From NCBI GenBank assembly GCA_015847255.1, contig JADLZK010011568.1, positions 248,001 to 312,000 of the forward strand: 64,000 bases of DNA, in the 5' to 3' direction. The DNA comes from Hyparrhenia diplandra (taxonomy: Eukaryota > Streptophyta > Magnoliopsida > Poales > Poaceae). Numbering within the stretch: the stretch's first letter is position 1; each line of letters opens with the position of its first letter. Positions 48,045 to 60,600 of the stretch are shown here, piece by piece. The notes beneath the pieces were generated by a model. That model did not search any database and was not told the origin of the DNA. It saw nothing but the letters and a program-made list of their open reading frames with translations. A program made the translations under genes and the position numbers.

Positions 48045-48744
48045 GGCGAAAGATCCTCTCCCTTCCTTTCTCTAGGCACAATCAAGCGGGTTCGCCACGG
48101 CCCTCATCACGGCCTCGAAGGCCCCCGTGTCTCCTCCTGTGAAGCCGCCCCCGACAGCTCCGACCACGTCTCCTTTGCCCCCTCGCCCGTGGGTTCGCGG
48201 GAAAGGTCACAACAAGGGTCGTGGTGACTTCAACCCCTCGTGGCGTGCCCCACGACCGTGGTTCCATCCGTGGAGCGGCTCCTTTTAGATGTGGCCTCGG
48301 TCCAACCCGGGTATTACGGGTCCTCGTCCCGGCACCGCACATGCCAATTTTGCAGCTGGTCCTCCCTTCGGCTACGGCAGCAGCATCCCCGGTCATGGTT
48401 TTGGCTACGGAGGCGGTACTCCCGGCCTTGGCTACGGCGCCGGCTCCCCCGGCTACGGTGCTTCCGCTCGAGGGTCTTGTTGATTCAACTTCATGGAATC
48501 GGGCCGCCCTAGCAAGCGCCCTCAATTCCATGACTCTTCAACAGCCCGAGGCGAACCGGTATATGGACTCTACGGTGCTTCTTCACACCTTTCTTAGTCC
48601 TCAGGTAACCTCTCTTCCATCTCATCTAATTCTACTTCACCTTCCAACATTATTGTTCGAAATGGCTCTATCCTCCCTGTTTTATGTTCTGGTCACACCT
48701 CCTTTTCTAATCCTATTAGACCTTTACATCTTTCTAATGTTCTT

Positions 48745-49826
48745 ATGTCTCCAGAGCTTATAACTAATCTAATTTCTGTTCGTCAATTTACCAAAGACAA
48801 CTCTTTCTCGATTGAATTTGATCCCTTTGGTTTATCTGTGAAGGACCTCCAATCCAAGGCGGTGCTCAGCGATGTGACAGAACTCTACTCCTCGTGCACT
48901 CCTTGCTGCCCAGGAGACAACCTGGCATCGACGCTTGGGTCATCCCGGCGTTCACATTCTCTCCAATTTGCGTTCAAATAAAGCAATTTCAGTTACACCC
49001 AATTCTCATGACACTTCTTTATGCCATGCATGTCAATTAGGTCGTCACAGTCGTTTACCATTCTCTACCTCTTTGTCACGTGCCACGAAACCGTTTGAGT
49101 TAATTCACTGTGACTTATGGACATCCCCTGTTATGAGTATCTCTGGGAATAAATACTATCTAGTGTGTTTGGATGATTTTACCCATTACTTGTGGACGTT
49201 TCCTCTCTCTTAAATCTGACACATTTAGTACCTTACGAAATTTTCATACATATATTCTTACTCACTTCAACTCTCGTATTCAGTTCATACAATGCGACAA
49301 TGGACGTGAATTCGACAATAATGCAGCCCGCTCCTTCTTCCTTAAACAAGGTATCCATCTTCATCTTTCATGTCCTCATACGTCCCAACAAAATGGCAAA
49401 GCCGAACGTGTTATTCGGTCCATTAACAACATTGTTCGTACACTGTTGTTCCAAGCCTCAATGCCTCCTGCGTATTGGGTTGAATCTCTTCGTACCACTA
49501 CTCATCTCTTCAATCTTCACCCCACTAAAACACTCCAAAACAACACTCCACACCAAGCCCTATTCGGCACCCCACCCAAATATGATCACCTCCGCGTCTT
49601 TGGATGTCGTTGCTACCCAAACCTTTCCGCCACCATGCCACATAAACTTGCTCCAAGATCAGCCGAGTGTGTCCTTCTTGGATACCTTGATAATCACAAG
49701 GGTTATCGTTGTTTAGACCTATCCACAAATCATGTCATCACTTCCCGTCATGTGACATTCGACGAACAACAATTTCCCTTCTCCAATAACTCACCCGCAC
49801 CTTTGAGTGCATATGATTTTGGATGA
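48745..49826 (+). CDS. copia integrase region (frameshifted)
   Basis: A pre-integrase stretch (LISVRQFTKDNSF) leads after a frame change to the zinc-binding part (HPGVHIL, CHACQLGRHS) and the catalytic core: FELIHCDLWTSPV, then after another shift near 49200 QCDNGREFDN and TSQQNGKAERVI. DDE residues are recognisable but spread over two frames. Confidence 0.8.
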
Positions 49827-50363
49827 CACGGATGTTCGGGTGGTGCCCGGCATCACCTTCACGACGACATCCGGCTCCTTGTCAAGTTCTCATCACGAGG
49901 CTGCGCCCCCTGTGGTGCCTGGTGCAGCGGCTCCCTCCCCGACAACGCCAGACCCTCCTACTGCTGGTCCGGCAATGCCGGGCTCTACTGCTGCTGGTCC
50001 GACAATGTCGGGCGCCACTACTGCTGGTCCGCACTCGGTCCTTTGGGTGCCTCCATGGTTGGGTCTACCGCTCCAAGTCTGACAATAGCGAACGCTACCG
50101 CTGCCGGTCCGCCCATTGTCACTACAACTGCTGTTGGTTCGACACTTGATGCTCCTGCTATCAGGTCTGTACAGCCTGCTAGGGAGTCGACTTCAACATC
50201 TACCCCAGGTGTTATACCTGCTGCCCAGCGCTCTTCTAAAGGCGCCCATTGTCGCTGTTCCCCCAACTGTCAACGAGCATTCTATGACAACCCGAGGCAA
50301 GTCGGGAAAGAGGCAACCTCACCAAATTTTCAACTTGGCTACGGTTCTTGCTGATATCAAAGC

Positions 50364-51902
50364 ATGATACCCAAGACATATCGTGGTGCTCTTTCTGATC
50401 CCAATTGGAAACGTGCCATGGAGGAAGAATTTGGAGCTCTTATCTCCAATCAAACATGGAATTTTGTGCCGCCACCGCCACAGGCAAATATTGTTTCTAG
50501 CAAATGGCTTTTTCGTCATAAGTTTAATGTTGATGGGTCACTTGCTCGCTATAAAGCTCGTTGGGTCATGCGTGGATTCTCTCAACAGCAAGGTCTTGAC
50601 TATGATGAAACATTCAGTCCCGTTGTCAAGCCGGCAACAATCCGTACGGTATTATCTCTTGTCGTTTCTTCAAATCGGCCTATACATCAATCGGATGTCA
50701 AAAATGCCTTTCTTCATGGCACCATCAGCGAAATTGTTTATTGTCAGCAACATTATGGCTTTGTTGATTCGGCTCGTCCAGACTATGTATGCAAACTCAA
50801 CAAAGCTCTATATGGCCTCAAACAAGCCCCGAGGGCTTGGTACAGTCGGTTTCAAGGGTTTATCACTTCTATTGGCTTTCGAGCTTCTCAGTGTGACTCA
50901 TCCTTGTTTATCTACAATCATGGAACAGATATGGCATATTTTCTTCTATATGTGGATGATTTCATTTTAAGCTGCGTCTTCGAGCATCTTCTTCAACGAA
51001 TTATCAGCTCCCTTCAACAAGAGTTTGCTATGACTGATCTTGGTCATCTACATTACTTCTTGGGGGTTTGTGCCACACAATCCTCCGCGGGTTTATTCCT
51101 TTCACAAGCTCGGTATCTTTGCTGAAATTTTGGAGAAAGGCAATATGTCTAAGCGCAACCCGTGCTCAACTCCAATTGAAGTTCAGTCTAAGCTATCTCG
51201 GACAAGATGGTCCTCGTGTTGCTGATCCTACCCTCTACCGCAGTCTTGCAGGTGCATTATAATACTTAACTCTCACTCGCCCTGACATTGCTCATGCAGT
51301 TCAACAAGTTTGCCTGCATATGCATGATCCTCGTGAGTCACACTTTGCTCTCCTCAAGTGGATTCTAAGATATATCAAAGGCACACTACAGTTTGGCCTT
51401 TCCTTGTCGCCTTGATCGGTCTCATGATTTGGTGGTCTATTCCGATGCCGATTGGGCTGGCTGCCCGGACACTCGGCGCTCTACCTCGGCTATTGTGTTT
51501 TTCTTGGTGACAATCTTATATCTTGGTCTTCCAAAGCGGCAACACACTGTGTCGCAATCTAGTGCTGAAGCTGAGTACAGAGGTGTTGCAAATGCTGTTG
51601 CTGAAGCTTGCTGGATTCGCCAACTATTGGGAGAACTCCGTCGTCCGCTGTCACGCGCTACCCTAGTTTATTGTGACAACATTAGTGCCGTCTATCTCTC
51701 CACTAATCCTGTTCATCATCAGCGGACCAAACATGTGGAGATAGATTTACATTTTGTTCGGGAACGAGTGGCACTTGGTGCGAGCAGAGTCCTTCATGTG
51801 CCCACATCTCTTCAATATGCGGACATTTTTACTAAAGGGCTACCCACAGCAATCTTTGTTAACTTCCGCTCCAGTCTCAATGTTCGCTGCTCTCCCGGTT
51901 GA
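50364..51902 (+). CDS. copia reverse transcriptase and RNase H (frameshifted)
   Basis: The RT spans 50390-51125 with WKRAMEEEFGAL, VCKLNKALYGLKQAPRAW and the catalytic YVDD. The frame changes near 51110 and again before 51393, where RNase H continues with YSDADWAGCPDTRRSTS, SSAEAEYRG and TKHVEIDLHFVRE. The catalytic motifs are present; the joined polyprotein is not. Confidence 0.85.
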
Positions 51903-51915
51903 AACTGCGGGGGAC

Positions 51916-52066
51916 TATTAGAATATAATGCAATAATGATCCTAGAAGTTGTAACGATAAGTCATAGGAGATGAAACAATCAGTCACACCTTGTAACCTA
52001 TATAAGCACGCCACTACGAATGAAATGATTGAGGACTGTTATTCTTCCATCTATCACATTCTTACA
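51916..52066 (+). repeat. Right LTR of the copia element
   Basis: 151 bp, matching the left LTR except for a deletion of about 27 bases after 'caatcagtcaca' and a few substitutions (for example 'agcacgccactacgaatg'). Confidence 0.85.
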
Positions 52067-52314
52067 AGTCTAATATTCTCCTCAAGAAATTTGGATGGGA
52101 ATGGAGATGGGGATGGTGATTGGTGGGATGGCGATGGCACTTGCAGGTCCGCTTTATAGCGGCGGAGACTTAGTGGGGGAGAGGAGTAGTGGGTCCTTGC
52201 CACCACGCACTCGTGAGTCATGACAACGGGAGGAGCCCATCTTCTTGGGTTGCAAGTTTTTTCTTTTCCCCGTTCCTCAATTAAAAAAACCGACAAGTTT
52301 TCTATCTCCATTCC

Positions 52315-52455
52315 AAGTTATAAGGCATCTTGGTATTTCTAGATACATAGTTTTTTTGCTATGCACTTAGATATATATTATTATTATGTCTAATTGTATA
52401 GCGAAAATAATATATCTAGAAAACCAAAGTGTCTTATAATCTAGAACGGAGGAAG
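52315..52455. mobile_element. Stowaway-like MITE, diverged
   Basis: The left 'aagttataaggcatcttgg' and the right 'cttataatctagaacggagg' are inverted around a centre rich in 'atatatct'. Ends are degraded. No gene lies between the copia element and 53.0 kb. Confidence 0.5.
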
Positions 52456-52743
52456 CATCTAATAAGAGTTCACAAATAAATTATGGAATAGGAGTATCTC
52501 TTAGAACTAAAAAGGAATAGTTACTACAAGTGTAGGCTTCACGTGCTCTTGTCCGAGAAGCCATGTTTATGTGGTAGCTTAGTAAATAGAAATGAAACTC
52601 TCATGAAACTTGTTCCATTATGACTTAGGGTGTATTTGATAGGGATCTGGATTCTCGGATAAATATTCAGATCTAGATTCTCTTAAAAAATGTTTATTTG
52701 GAATAATATATGCTCCATATGGTTCTACTATTTTTTTTTTTGT

Positions 52744-52895
52744 TACTTCCTCCGTTCAAAACTATAAGTCGCTTTGACTTTTTTTGGTACGTTCATCTTG
52801 CTATGCATCTAGATGTAATAATATATCTAGATACATAGCAAAATGGATGACAAAAAAAAATTCAAACGGGTTATAATTTAGAAAAAGAGGAAGTA
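52744..52895. mobile_element. Stowaway-like MITE
   Basis: The left end ACTTCCTCCGTTCAAAACTA and the right end 'ttataatttagaaaaagagg' are inverted. The centre contains 'tagatacatagcaaaatgga' as in the element at 21048. Confidence 0.55.
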
Positions 52896-53020
52896 TCTGA
52901 TTGCAATCTCACTTGTCTTTAAAGTTAAAATTTCATCCAATTATTGTGCATGTAGGATATCTTGTGACATATTCATTCTTTAATGCCAATGGATACTGCT
53001 GCTCATTTTCTCACACCTTC

Positions 53021-53836
53021 CTAAGAGCATCTCTAACACTACTACCTAAAAGTCTATTTAGGTAGCCCTCTACTTTTCTACTACCTATATTTTGCTACAA
53101 ACTCCAACAACACTACTTAAAATAGACTACCTAAATTTATTTGTGTAGTTCGTGACATGTGGGGTCATGCTATCATTCTCTCCCTCTTCTTCTCAACGCT
53201 TTCATTGAGATCACGGCGGGGATGGGCAGGACCGCCGCCATCCGCATTGGGGATGGGTAGGCCGCCGCGTGCGAGGGGCTCCAGCGGCGAGTTGGGGAGG
53301 GCCATCCGTGGGGGGCAGCGGTGGAGAAGCCTCCATTCGCGCGCCGGGGAGCTCCACCCGCAGCTGCACTTGCTGGCTTTCCCCTTCGTGGATAGGGCGC
53401 TGGGAGCACGGAGGCGGCGCCGACGGCGCTTTCCCCTTCGTGGATAGGGCGGGGAGCATAATTAAGCGGCGCCGATGCGGCTTTCCACTTTGTGGATAGG
53501 GGGAGACGCCCCGGGTGAGGGAGGGCGCGGCGTCGGCAGCGAGGAGGGGCGCGGCGAGGAGGACAGGGGCGGCCCCGGTGAGGAGGGTGCGGCGATGGAG
53601 GACCGGTGGCGTGTGGGAAGTGTCGGGGACTGGTGGGGAAACGTCGAACACAAATTTAGTTGCCCATGTGTTGGCCCAGCGGGAATAGGTAGAGGAGGGA
53701 GGAATTTAGGTAGCCAACATATTTAGGTAGTTGAGCAGGTCGCCTGTTGTAGGTGTGTTTTTGCCCCCAACTACCTAAATATAAGATCAGTAGTCCCCTT
53801 TAGGTAGCCTGCTGCTGGAGATGCTCTATGCTCTTA
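53021..53836. mobile_element. Pack-MULE-like or MITE-like element carrying GC-rich insert
   Basis: Terminal CTAAGAGCAT (53021) and ATGCTCTTAG (53836) are inverted. Inside them the paired stretches 'gagcatctctaacac' and 'ctgctggagatgctc', and repeated 'aggtagt' and 'actacct' motifs, extend the inverted ends to over 100 bp per side. The centre (53200-53640) is abruptly GC-rich with long frames on both strands, which suggests captured host sequence. From 53373 to 53510 a unit of about 54 bp built on 'gctttccccttcgtggatag' repeats three times. No protein domain is recognised. Confidence 0.5.
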
Positions 53837-54398
53837 GAAATGTTACTCCAAGTTAATCTTGGGCTCACAAACGGGGCACGTGGTAGAAGTTTAATAAGAA
53901 GCAGAATTGGCAGAATCCTGAGAAATCACTCAGGAATTGGCCTGAAAGTATCGGGGCTTCATTTAAGTGATCAATACCACTGCTTTCCTTATTTTGACAG
54001 TTGGCTCCATGATGTTGTTACACAGGGATTGAACAGCTCACCCTTGGGCTAGATAAAGGGTACACCTTCCCATACTTAGTTTTATCCCATGGCTGAACTT
54101 GGCGCCTTGACAAGCCTAACAAGTTTGGAGCATTAGCGTGCCTTCAATTGTTTCCAACTCCCTTGCTTTGGTGCGTTTGGACCTCACTGTGTATCACCCA
54201 CCTGAGCAACTTGACGGCGCCGCGGTGGAGCACTCTGTTACCACCAGGCCATCCCCAAGCAATACAGGAAAGGGCTCCATTGGGCCTAGGGCCACAAAGT
54301 CGCACTCGGAGGCCCAACATTCGTCTAGCTGGCAACGAGTGGGGGTGTGAGCTGCGCACGCGCCTGCGTGCACGATAAGAAGGGCGTTGCTCGTGTAC

Positions 54399-54558
54399 CA
54401 GTCTCTCAAATTGTGCACGCAGGCTTCGTATCGTGCCCGTGTACCATCTCCCAAATTGTAAGAGTCTCCCAAATTTTACAAATTGCCGTGCCCGTGTACC
54501 GTGTCTCTCAATTTCAAATTGTACAATTTGGATTCGTGCACGACAGTTTGAGAGACTG
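54399..54558. repeat. Imperfect inverted repeat (fold-back)
   Basis: CAGTCTCTCAAATTGTGCAC (54399-54418) is nearly complementary to GTGCACGACAGTTTGAGAGACTG (54536-54558), and the flanks share 'aagggcgtt' in direct orientation. The transcript could form a hairpin with a loop of about 115 bases. The surrounding 53.85-54.9 kb has no gene that I recognise. Confidence 0.5.
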
Positions 54559-54917
54559 ATAACAAGGGCGTTTCGTGCACAATTTCCTGAGTCGAGAGAT
54601 GGGAGAGGAGAGGATTCCTTCAAATTGTAAACGCGAGCCTCGAGGAGCACCTTCCCACCGGCGGGAGGCCAGACTCGACACCCGAGTCCTGACATAGGGC
54701 TGGGCTGCCAGGGAGGAGAGCTTGAGCCACAGCAGATGGGTCGGACTCGGCGGCAAGCGCGATGGACTTGTTATCCGGCGATGTAAAGGTGACTACCATG
54801 TAGCTTGGATTGCGGTTGCTGCTGCCCCCAGCACGTCGATCAGTCGATGGTGCTGCAGGGATGGCGGGAGCTCCGGTGGAGCTGTAGTGCTGCCCGCCTG
54901 CGAGGTCCCTCTGTTTT

Positions 54918-56240
54918 ATGCTATTAGTAGTCCCTGTAATTGAGTTCATTGGGCGCTGGCAACGACGAGCACACCGGAACCGGAGGCAGCCGGCGTTGTC
55001 CAGCTGTTGTCTTCACCATGGCTGGGCCGGGGTCGCTGCAGACTGGTGCCGGCTTGCCGCCGCTTCGGGCCTGGCAAGTGCAGGCTACGACACCGCGCGC
55101 GGGCCAGTCGCGTGCAGGGGCTGCCACCGCCGCCGGGCACACGGTAGATGCGCGGGCATGGCAGGGCGCGGTGCCCTCGGCCACCGGCGCGGCGCAGGTA
55201 GGGGCCGCCGCCTGTCTGTCGCGTACGGGCGCCGTCGCCTGTGGATGGCATGTGTGCCGACAGGCCTACCGGCCCGACAACAATACTCCGGCGGCGGCAT
55301 ACCCACGGCAGGGCGACGTCCCGGCGCAGGTTCGCTGGTATGGCGTGCGGGCGCAGCGGGTGGAAGAGAGGTAAACTGCGCGCTGAGCGAGTTGTCGTGC
55401 GCGCGGGCAAGTCGGACCACGCGACTCGCGAGTGGCCATGGCGCTCGCTGTGGCACGCAAGGGCGTTGCGGCTGGGAGGGTTGTCAGTAGCTTGGATTGG
55501 GCGTCGGCATCTGGACGGGACTCTGCAGAGCGCAGGACAGCGCGGCTTGCTGCTCGCGCAGTCGACGTATGCGACCGCACGTGGTGAGTGGCGACGGCAT
55601 TGGCACCGGCGCGGGGCGCAGGACAGACGTGCCTATCGGCGACCCGACAACAATACGCGCGGCAGCGGCGTCAGTGGGACGGGACCGTGCGATGCTACGG
55701 TTACGGTCCTACGGACAGCCGCTTGCGGCGTGGCGTGGCACGAAGCTAAGCGGGGTGACCGCATGGCTTGCAAACGACGTTCGCTATCGGGCGGCGCGGT
55801 GGGACGCGCGAAGGCTGCGGCTGTGGGGGCGCGCGGTCGAGAAGGTTGCCGCGGCACGACGGAACGAGGCGCCTGTCGGCTTGCGGCTGGCCGTCAGGAT
55901 CCTGTCGGCGCTCCACGGAGCGACAGGCCTGTTGTCGGCTCCCCTGTTGCCCCCTGTTGCCCCCTGTCGGCTCTCCAGCGGCCGACGTTATACAAGGTGG
56001 CCGCGACACGACAGAACGAGGCGCGGCGAGGCTGCGGACGGGCAGCGACTAGGCTCAGAAGTGTCCGGCGTAGGCGGCTCGCGTGGTGCAACGGAGGACA
56101 CCGGCTAGCTACGACGACGCAGCGAGCACTGCCATTGTGGCAGCCAGGTAACGCGTGGCGCGGCGCGGCGAAGGCACGACGCAGCGCGTGAACCGAGCCC
56201 GCGGCCTCGCGCAGGGTCAAGGCGAACCACGCGGCTCACG
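54918..56240. other. 1.3-kb GC-rich stretch, no recognised gene
   Basis: Sustained very high GC gives long overlapping frames on both strands, the longest 316 residues on the plus strand (55241-56191), rich in Arg, Gly and Ala. No domain, signal or conserved motif is visible. 'ccgacaacaatac' recurs at about 55273 and 55647 and 'ccctgttgc' is tandem near 55945. Open frames here are expected from composition alone. It ends directly at segment S. Confidence 0.3.
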
Positions 56241-56269
56241 GGCGGTAAGGGCGCTGCGGCGGCCACAGA

Positions 56270-56400
56270 CAGCGGCGATCACGCGGCGCTGAAAGCGCGC
56301 CCACGGTGCGTAGGCTGCAGACAGTATGCCAGTGACGTGTTCCAGCCTTCCAGGCAACGTTTCTCTTGATTTCGCGTGTGGTCGTCTTCTTCAAGGTGGC
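56270..56400. repeat. Segment S copy C plus R1 remnant
   Basis: The stretch 'cacggtgcgtaggctgcaga' and 'gccagtgacgtgttccagcc' matches 15690-15745. It runs at about 56370-56395 into 'gtcgtcttcttcaaggtggc', which resembles 'gtcgtctgcttcaaggcggc' of R1 copy A (4671). From about 56405 the BED 3' flank follows ('caagttataattttgctgta'), as at 4838. This is the residue of an S-R1-BED order. Confidence 0.5.
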
Positions 56401-56918
56401 ACAAAATTCTATCAAGTTATAATTTTGCTGTAAAATTATGAGGTTCAGAATTTTAGTGAACTTTATGATATGGCAAAAGCACAACAATCATGTTGTGGAC
56501 TTGTTTTAAAACCGGCAGACAAACAAACGAGTAGCTATTACATTACATGCCCAAACTGACAGATAACAAACATGGCCAAAGTTGACAACGCTAAAACTAA
56601 GTCACCATCAGGTCAACAGCAACCTGATGCATGCCTGTCTCCTTAAGAACTGGACCTGAGCACTGATGAAACTGCCTGGAATTACAAAGAGATACGCATA
56701 CACTGACTTATACATGTATCCAACACACAATTTTTATTTATTCTAACAGCAAAGTAGATATCAAAAGCTAACATGCATGTAACTAATAATAAATACTAGT
56801 AGGCTGAAGCTCCATGGACAAGAAGACAACAAGCTCTTCCAGTAGTAGTAGTAGTTTTGTGGCTGCTGGCAGGCAGATGACGGACCCATTCCCACATATA
56901 TATTACCATCATGTGCTT

Positions 56919-57626
56919 TTATAATGGTGATTCGGCTAATTTGTCCGGGTGTAGGCTTCTAATATGTCCTGCCAAGTGCCTAGTACCATGAGTTGCTGAA
57001 TCAGCTCTCATCTTAGATTCACAGTGGTTGCACCTTGCCATGGTAACCGTTGAACCTGCAGCCTCCACCACCTCCTTCGTGAAATGGTTCCAAACTTTAG
57101 ACCAAGTAGCTCGTTTTTGCCTCTGTTTTGCTGATGGCACATCACCTTGTTCAACAGTAATAATACTTTTGCCCTTGTCCCTGGAACAGGGCCTACTTAA
57201 CCACAAACTACACTCATCGACCCGTCCAAATGCATACATCACCAAATTTGTAGCAAATTTTTTCCTGAATCCTAATGACTGAAGGACGGAGTGCAAAGAT
57301 TGCCAGGGATATGAGCACCCATCTAGTGTGGATGCCCAGTCCTTATACTTAGCTCCCACCAACAGTTCTGAACTGCCAATAGTATCGGAGCTAGTTGCTA
57401 GCAAGAGTCCAACATGATCTTTATACGTGTTCACCCAAGCTTCTGCTGACGAGTCCACGTGAACTACCTTACAAATATTTTCCGTGCTATCTTCCTTGTT
57501 TGAAATTTTCAATCTGAAGCCGTCATCAGTACTTTTAGTAGTTGATGAGCAACATAAGCCGTCAGAGAGTTTGATAATGAGGTCCTGCCATGAGTCCGGC
57601 TCATCAGGGGAAATATAGTCAACCAT
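56919..57626 (-). CDS. BED copy 3, exon 6: middle domain plus intact BED finger
   Basis: Following the acceptor CGGCAG at 57627-57632, the exon reads MVDYISPDEPDSWQDLIIKL, STDDGFRLKISN, VHVDSSAEAWVNTYKDH, YPWQSLHSVLQSLGFRKKF, ATNLVMYAFGRVDEC and KGKSIITVEQGD. A basic stretch (KQRQKR) leads into the finger: VWNHFTKEVV, MARCNHC, HGTRHLAGHI and RSLHP. Aromatic-HF, CxxC and HxxxxxH ligands are all present, so the BED call is firm. The middle domain (about 150 residues) has several conserved Trp, Cys and Gly across three copies but matches nothing I know. Confidence 0.75.
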   Translation of the reverse strand: MVDYISPDEPDSWQDLIIKLSDGLCCSSTTKSTDDGFRLKISNKEDSTENICKVVHVDSSAEAWVNTYKDHVGLLLATSSDTIGSSELLVGAKYKDWASTLDGCSYPWQSLHSVLQSLGFRKKFATNLVMYAFGRVDECSLWLSRPCSRDKGKSIITVEQGDVPSAKQRQKRATWSKVWNHFTKEVVEAAGSTVTMARCNHCESKMRADSATHGTRHLAGHIRSLHPDKLAESPL

Positions 57627-60600
57627 CTGCCGAAGTGATATTATTATCATCATCAGTACTCTTGTATCACTATCACGGCAGTATTATGATTTTTAACAAA
57701 AAACAAAAGAAATGAAATCATAAATTTTCACCAACGGTAAAAAATGAGTGGCACTAGAAAAAAAGGGCTTAATCATACGAATTTTCACAAAAAATAGAAA
57801 TGTCAACCATTAATCCATTATTAGACTGTAATCATCATTAACAATAATAGATATTGGACATATTATCCTTAAAAATACCCACCTCTACAGTTATGGAATT
57901 AGTCTAATGTAACCCTCCTAATTATGTATCAAAATTACCTACCTCTTTACCATCATGAAGAATAATCTAATGTAACACCCCCAACCCCCCAACCCCCCCC
58001 ACCCCAATCTTCATAAAAATTATATCCACACCTATGCAATTATAAAAGAACTAAAAATAATTTGAAGTAACACTGTAAATCTAAATGTAAACTACCTTAC
58101 TTTGTCATTGTTATTAAAACAAATATAAAATCACCGCTAGTCTAATCTAAACAATCTAATGCCTTCCCATTATTAGAAAATTAAAGAACCATAAAGTACT
58201 ACATGTATGTCTGCATGCCGTTGTTAATATAAATAAAATGATGTGTGCCAGTGCCATCATGCAAATTATCTATACAGGTATGCAAGAAGTAGTAAGCTGA
58301 AGGTAAGGTTTCAACTAAATATATATGTTGAATACATGTAGAGATGTGACCTAAAATAAACGGAGGAAAACTATGGATCTGGATGGAAAGCAAACAAAGT
58401 AATTAGTAAGTAAATCAAGAAGATAAAGACAATTACATATCTGTATGAGTATGGACGAAAAAAACTGAAATGGGTATACTATGAATACCGGACATGTAAA
58501 TAAAACAAAACTATTATAAAGACACATCCTTACCACAGAAGGGAAAACCACCCGATGCTGTGGCTGAAATGGGCAGCACGGCTCGGACGAAAAGAATGTC
58601 TCGATTAGCTGATGCTGTTGCCATGGAGACAGTGCATCTACATCCACAGGAAAGCAATAAATAAAACAGTTTGGATTTAATTCAACTTGGTCATCGAATG
58701 ATTAATTATAGGCAAATAATTTTGACATAAATCCTTTTGAGCTTGTACGGATTGCAGATGAAAATTAATGGCAAGAACAAAGAAAAAGTGTTTAGAAGAA
58801 CTACAAGCCCAAACCGGTTGTGGGATAAAAAATATCACTAGATGTGTGTATACTTATTCAAAAACTGTAGAAACCAAACAAGCTGTTTTTTAGAACAACT
58901 TGCTGAACGGGCAAAAAAGAGTGTAACCCATCTACCATGCACCGGCCAAAACTAATCTGAAACCATAAGTTGTTGAAGAAAATTGGACAATTTACATAAA
59001 GTCTCAGTACTCTCACTCGTGGAGATATTTATAGCCTTCGAACATGGAAGAAGTGAGCAACAATTTTTGTTATTAAGCTGTGCTGTAACAGCCAGGACTC
59101 AAACTCAACAACTCAAACCAAGTGTTCGAAGTTATCATATCTTATTGGGCTACTATGCACCAAGCAACTAAAACAATATGCTAGTAGATGCGTTTCTAAA
59201 GGGGGGTTGGTCAACAACAAATCAAAGCTGATATCGTAGTCCAAGGGACGATTTACTTCAATTCTGTGCTTGAATACTCCTAAACACTTAAACCACGAAA
59301 CCATGCCATGACCTTAAACCATAAGTAAAGTTTAAATCACCCATACATGGATTTGCTAGTGTCCATTATTCCTGGCCTCGTGAATTAGGATTTCACATGG
59401 CCTTGAAGTCCAATCACCCCTGGACTTGCTAGTCCATGCCTCCGATCCCATACAGTTGAGAACAGGAAGAGATGATAAAATGTCGTAACTTTATATAGTG
59501 CATGCCATAACTTATATGGAAACTGTTATACAAAGAAAGGAACAAATAAAGGAAGCCTCACCAACGTTGGTGCCTTGCGTGTCCACCCGTGCTGCAGTGG
59601 CATAATTGCTGTTGTCTGTCTCAATTGGTTCACTCTCACCATCAGCAATTTCTGTAATCTGTAGTTTCCGAAAGGACCCTTGAGTTTCTTTTGATGCTTT
59701 CGAGGAAGCTAGAAACTTATCACAGCTCTCTAGATGCCTTAACATCTCAATGGTTGAGGTGTATATAATGACAGTGTAGCAAAGTTGGCATATCACGGTC
59801 ACCGCATACCACAGCATTTACGCCGTGACCACCTGAAGTGTGGCCAAACTATTATTGATCTGTCATTTTCTTCTTTCAACATGTCGCCAATATGCCTAAC
59901 AATTTGCTTCATCATTTCTATCCCCATACGGCAAAGGTTGATGCACCCATCCTGATAAAAGGAGCAAACCGTACCATGCATATTATTAGTGAAATATATA
60001 GGAACATCATTCAATCAAGTTATTTTGTTAATCAGACCTAGGTTTGATCCTTGGAGGAGAGGGTACAACACCAGCTCCCCTAACCACGAAAGCATTGATG
60101 TTTACTTTGAATTTGCTAATAGTACTAGAGCCAGGTAATTTAGAAAAACATACAATATACTTCATGTTTTTTTTTTCTATAATATATAGCTTGTATTGGT
60201 AATTTAGGTGTAGATTTTATGGGTATTTTACTTTATAGTTTATACATTGTAATGATATAAACAGTCATTTTAGTATGCAGAAGTCAACTCAAGATGTTGA
60301 ACTTGTTATATCGAAGAATTATTCATGTAGTAATAACATTTCCTAAAAACACGAGTGATTAAAAATATATTATTACCAATATTCATGTCATATGTTTTAG
60401 TTAAAATGTATAGACTTGAATAAATAATAATATCCTACAAATTTTATTATCATAGAGTATTAGTATAATTTAATGTGAATCGTCAATGTCATTAGTATGT
60501 GATTTATTATGAGCATTTTTTTGTCATTGATAAACTTTCATAATAAACTTATACCTTAACGTATGCATGGTAAACAGGGCATATAGCACTTAAGTTTATT

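Larger units (their letters stand above)
47232..52066 (+). mobile_element. Ty1/copia LTR retrotransposon
   Basis: LTRs (47232-47409 and 51916-52066) bound gag, integrase, reverse transcriptase and RNase H, in copia order. The primer-binding site TGGTATCAG begins at 47410 directly after the left LTR. The polypurine tract GCGGGGGAC ends just before the right LTR. Target duplications are GGTCT (47227-47231) and AGTCT (52067-52071), one mismatch. Several frameshifts and stops make it non-autonomous. It inserted about 85 bases past the F-box stop codon. Confidence 0.9.

Noticed and set aside
55241..56191. 316-residue plus-strand open frame
   Set aside because: Arg/Gly/Ala-rich, with equally long overlapping frames on the other strand; expected where GC is very high and stop codons are rare.
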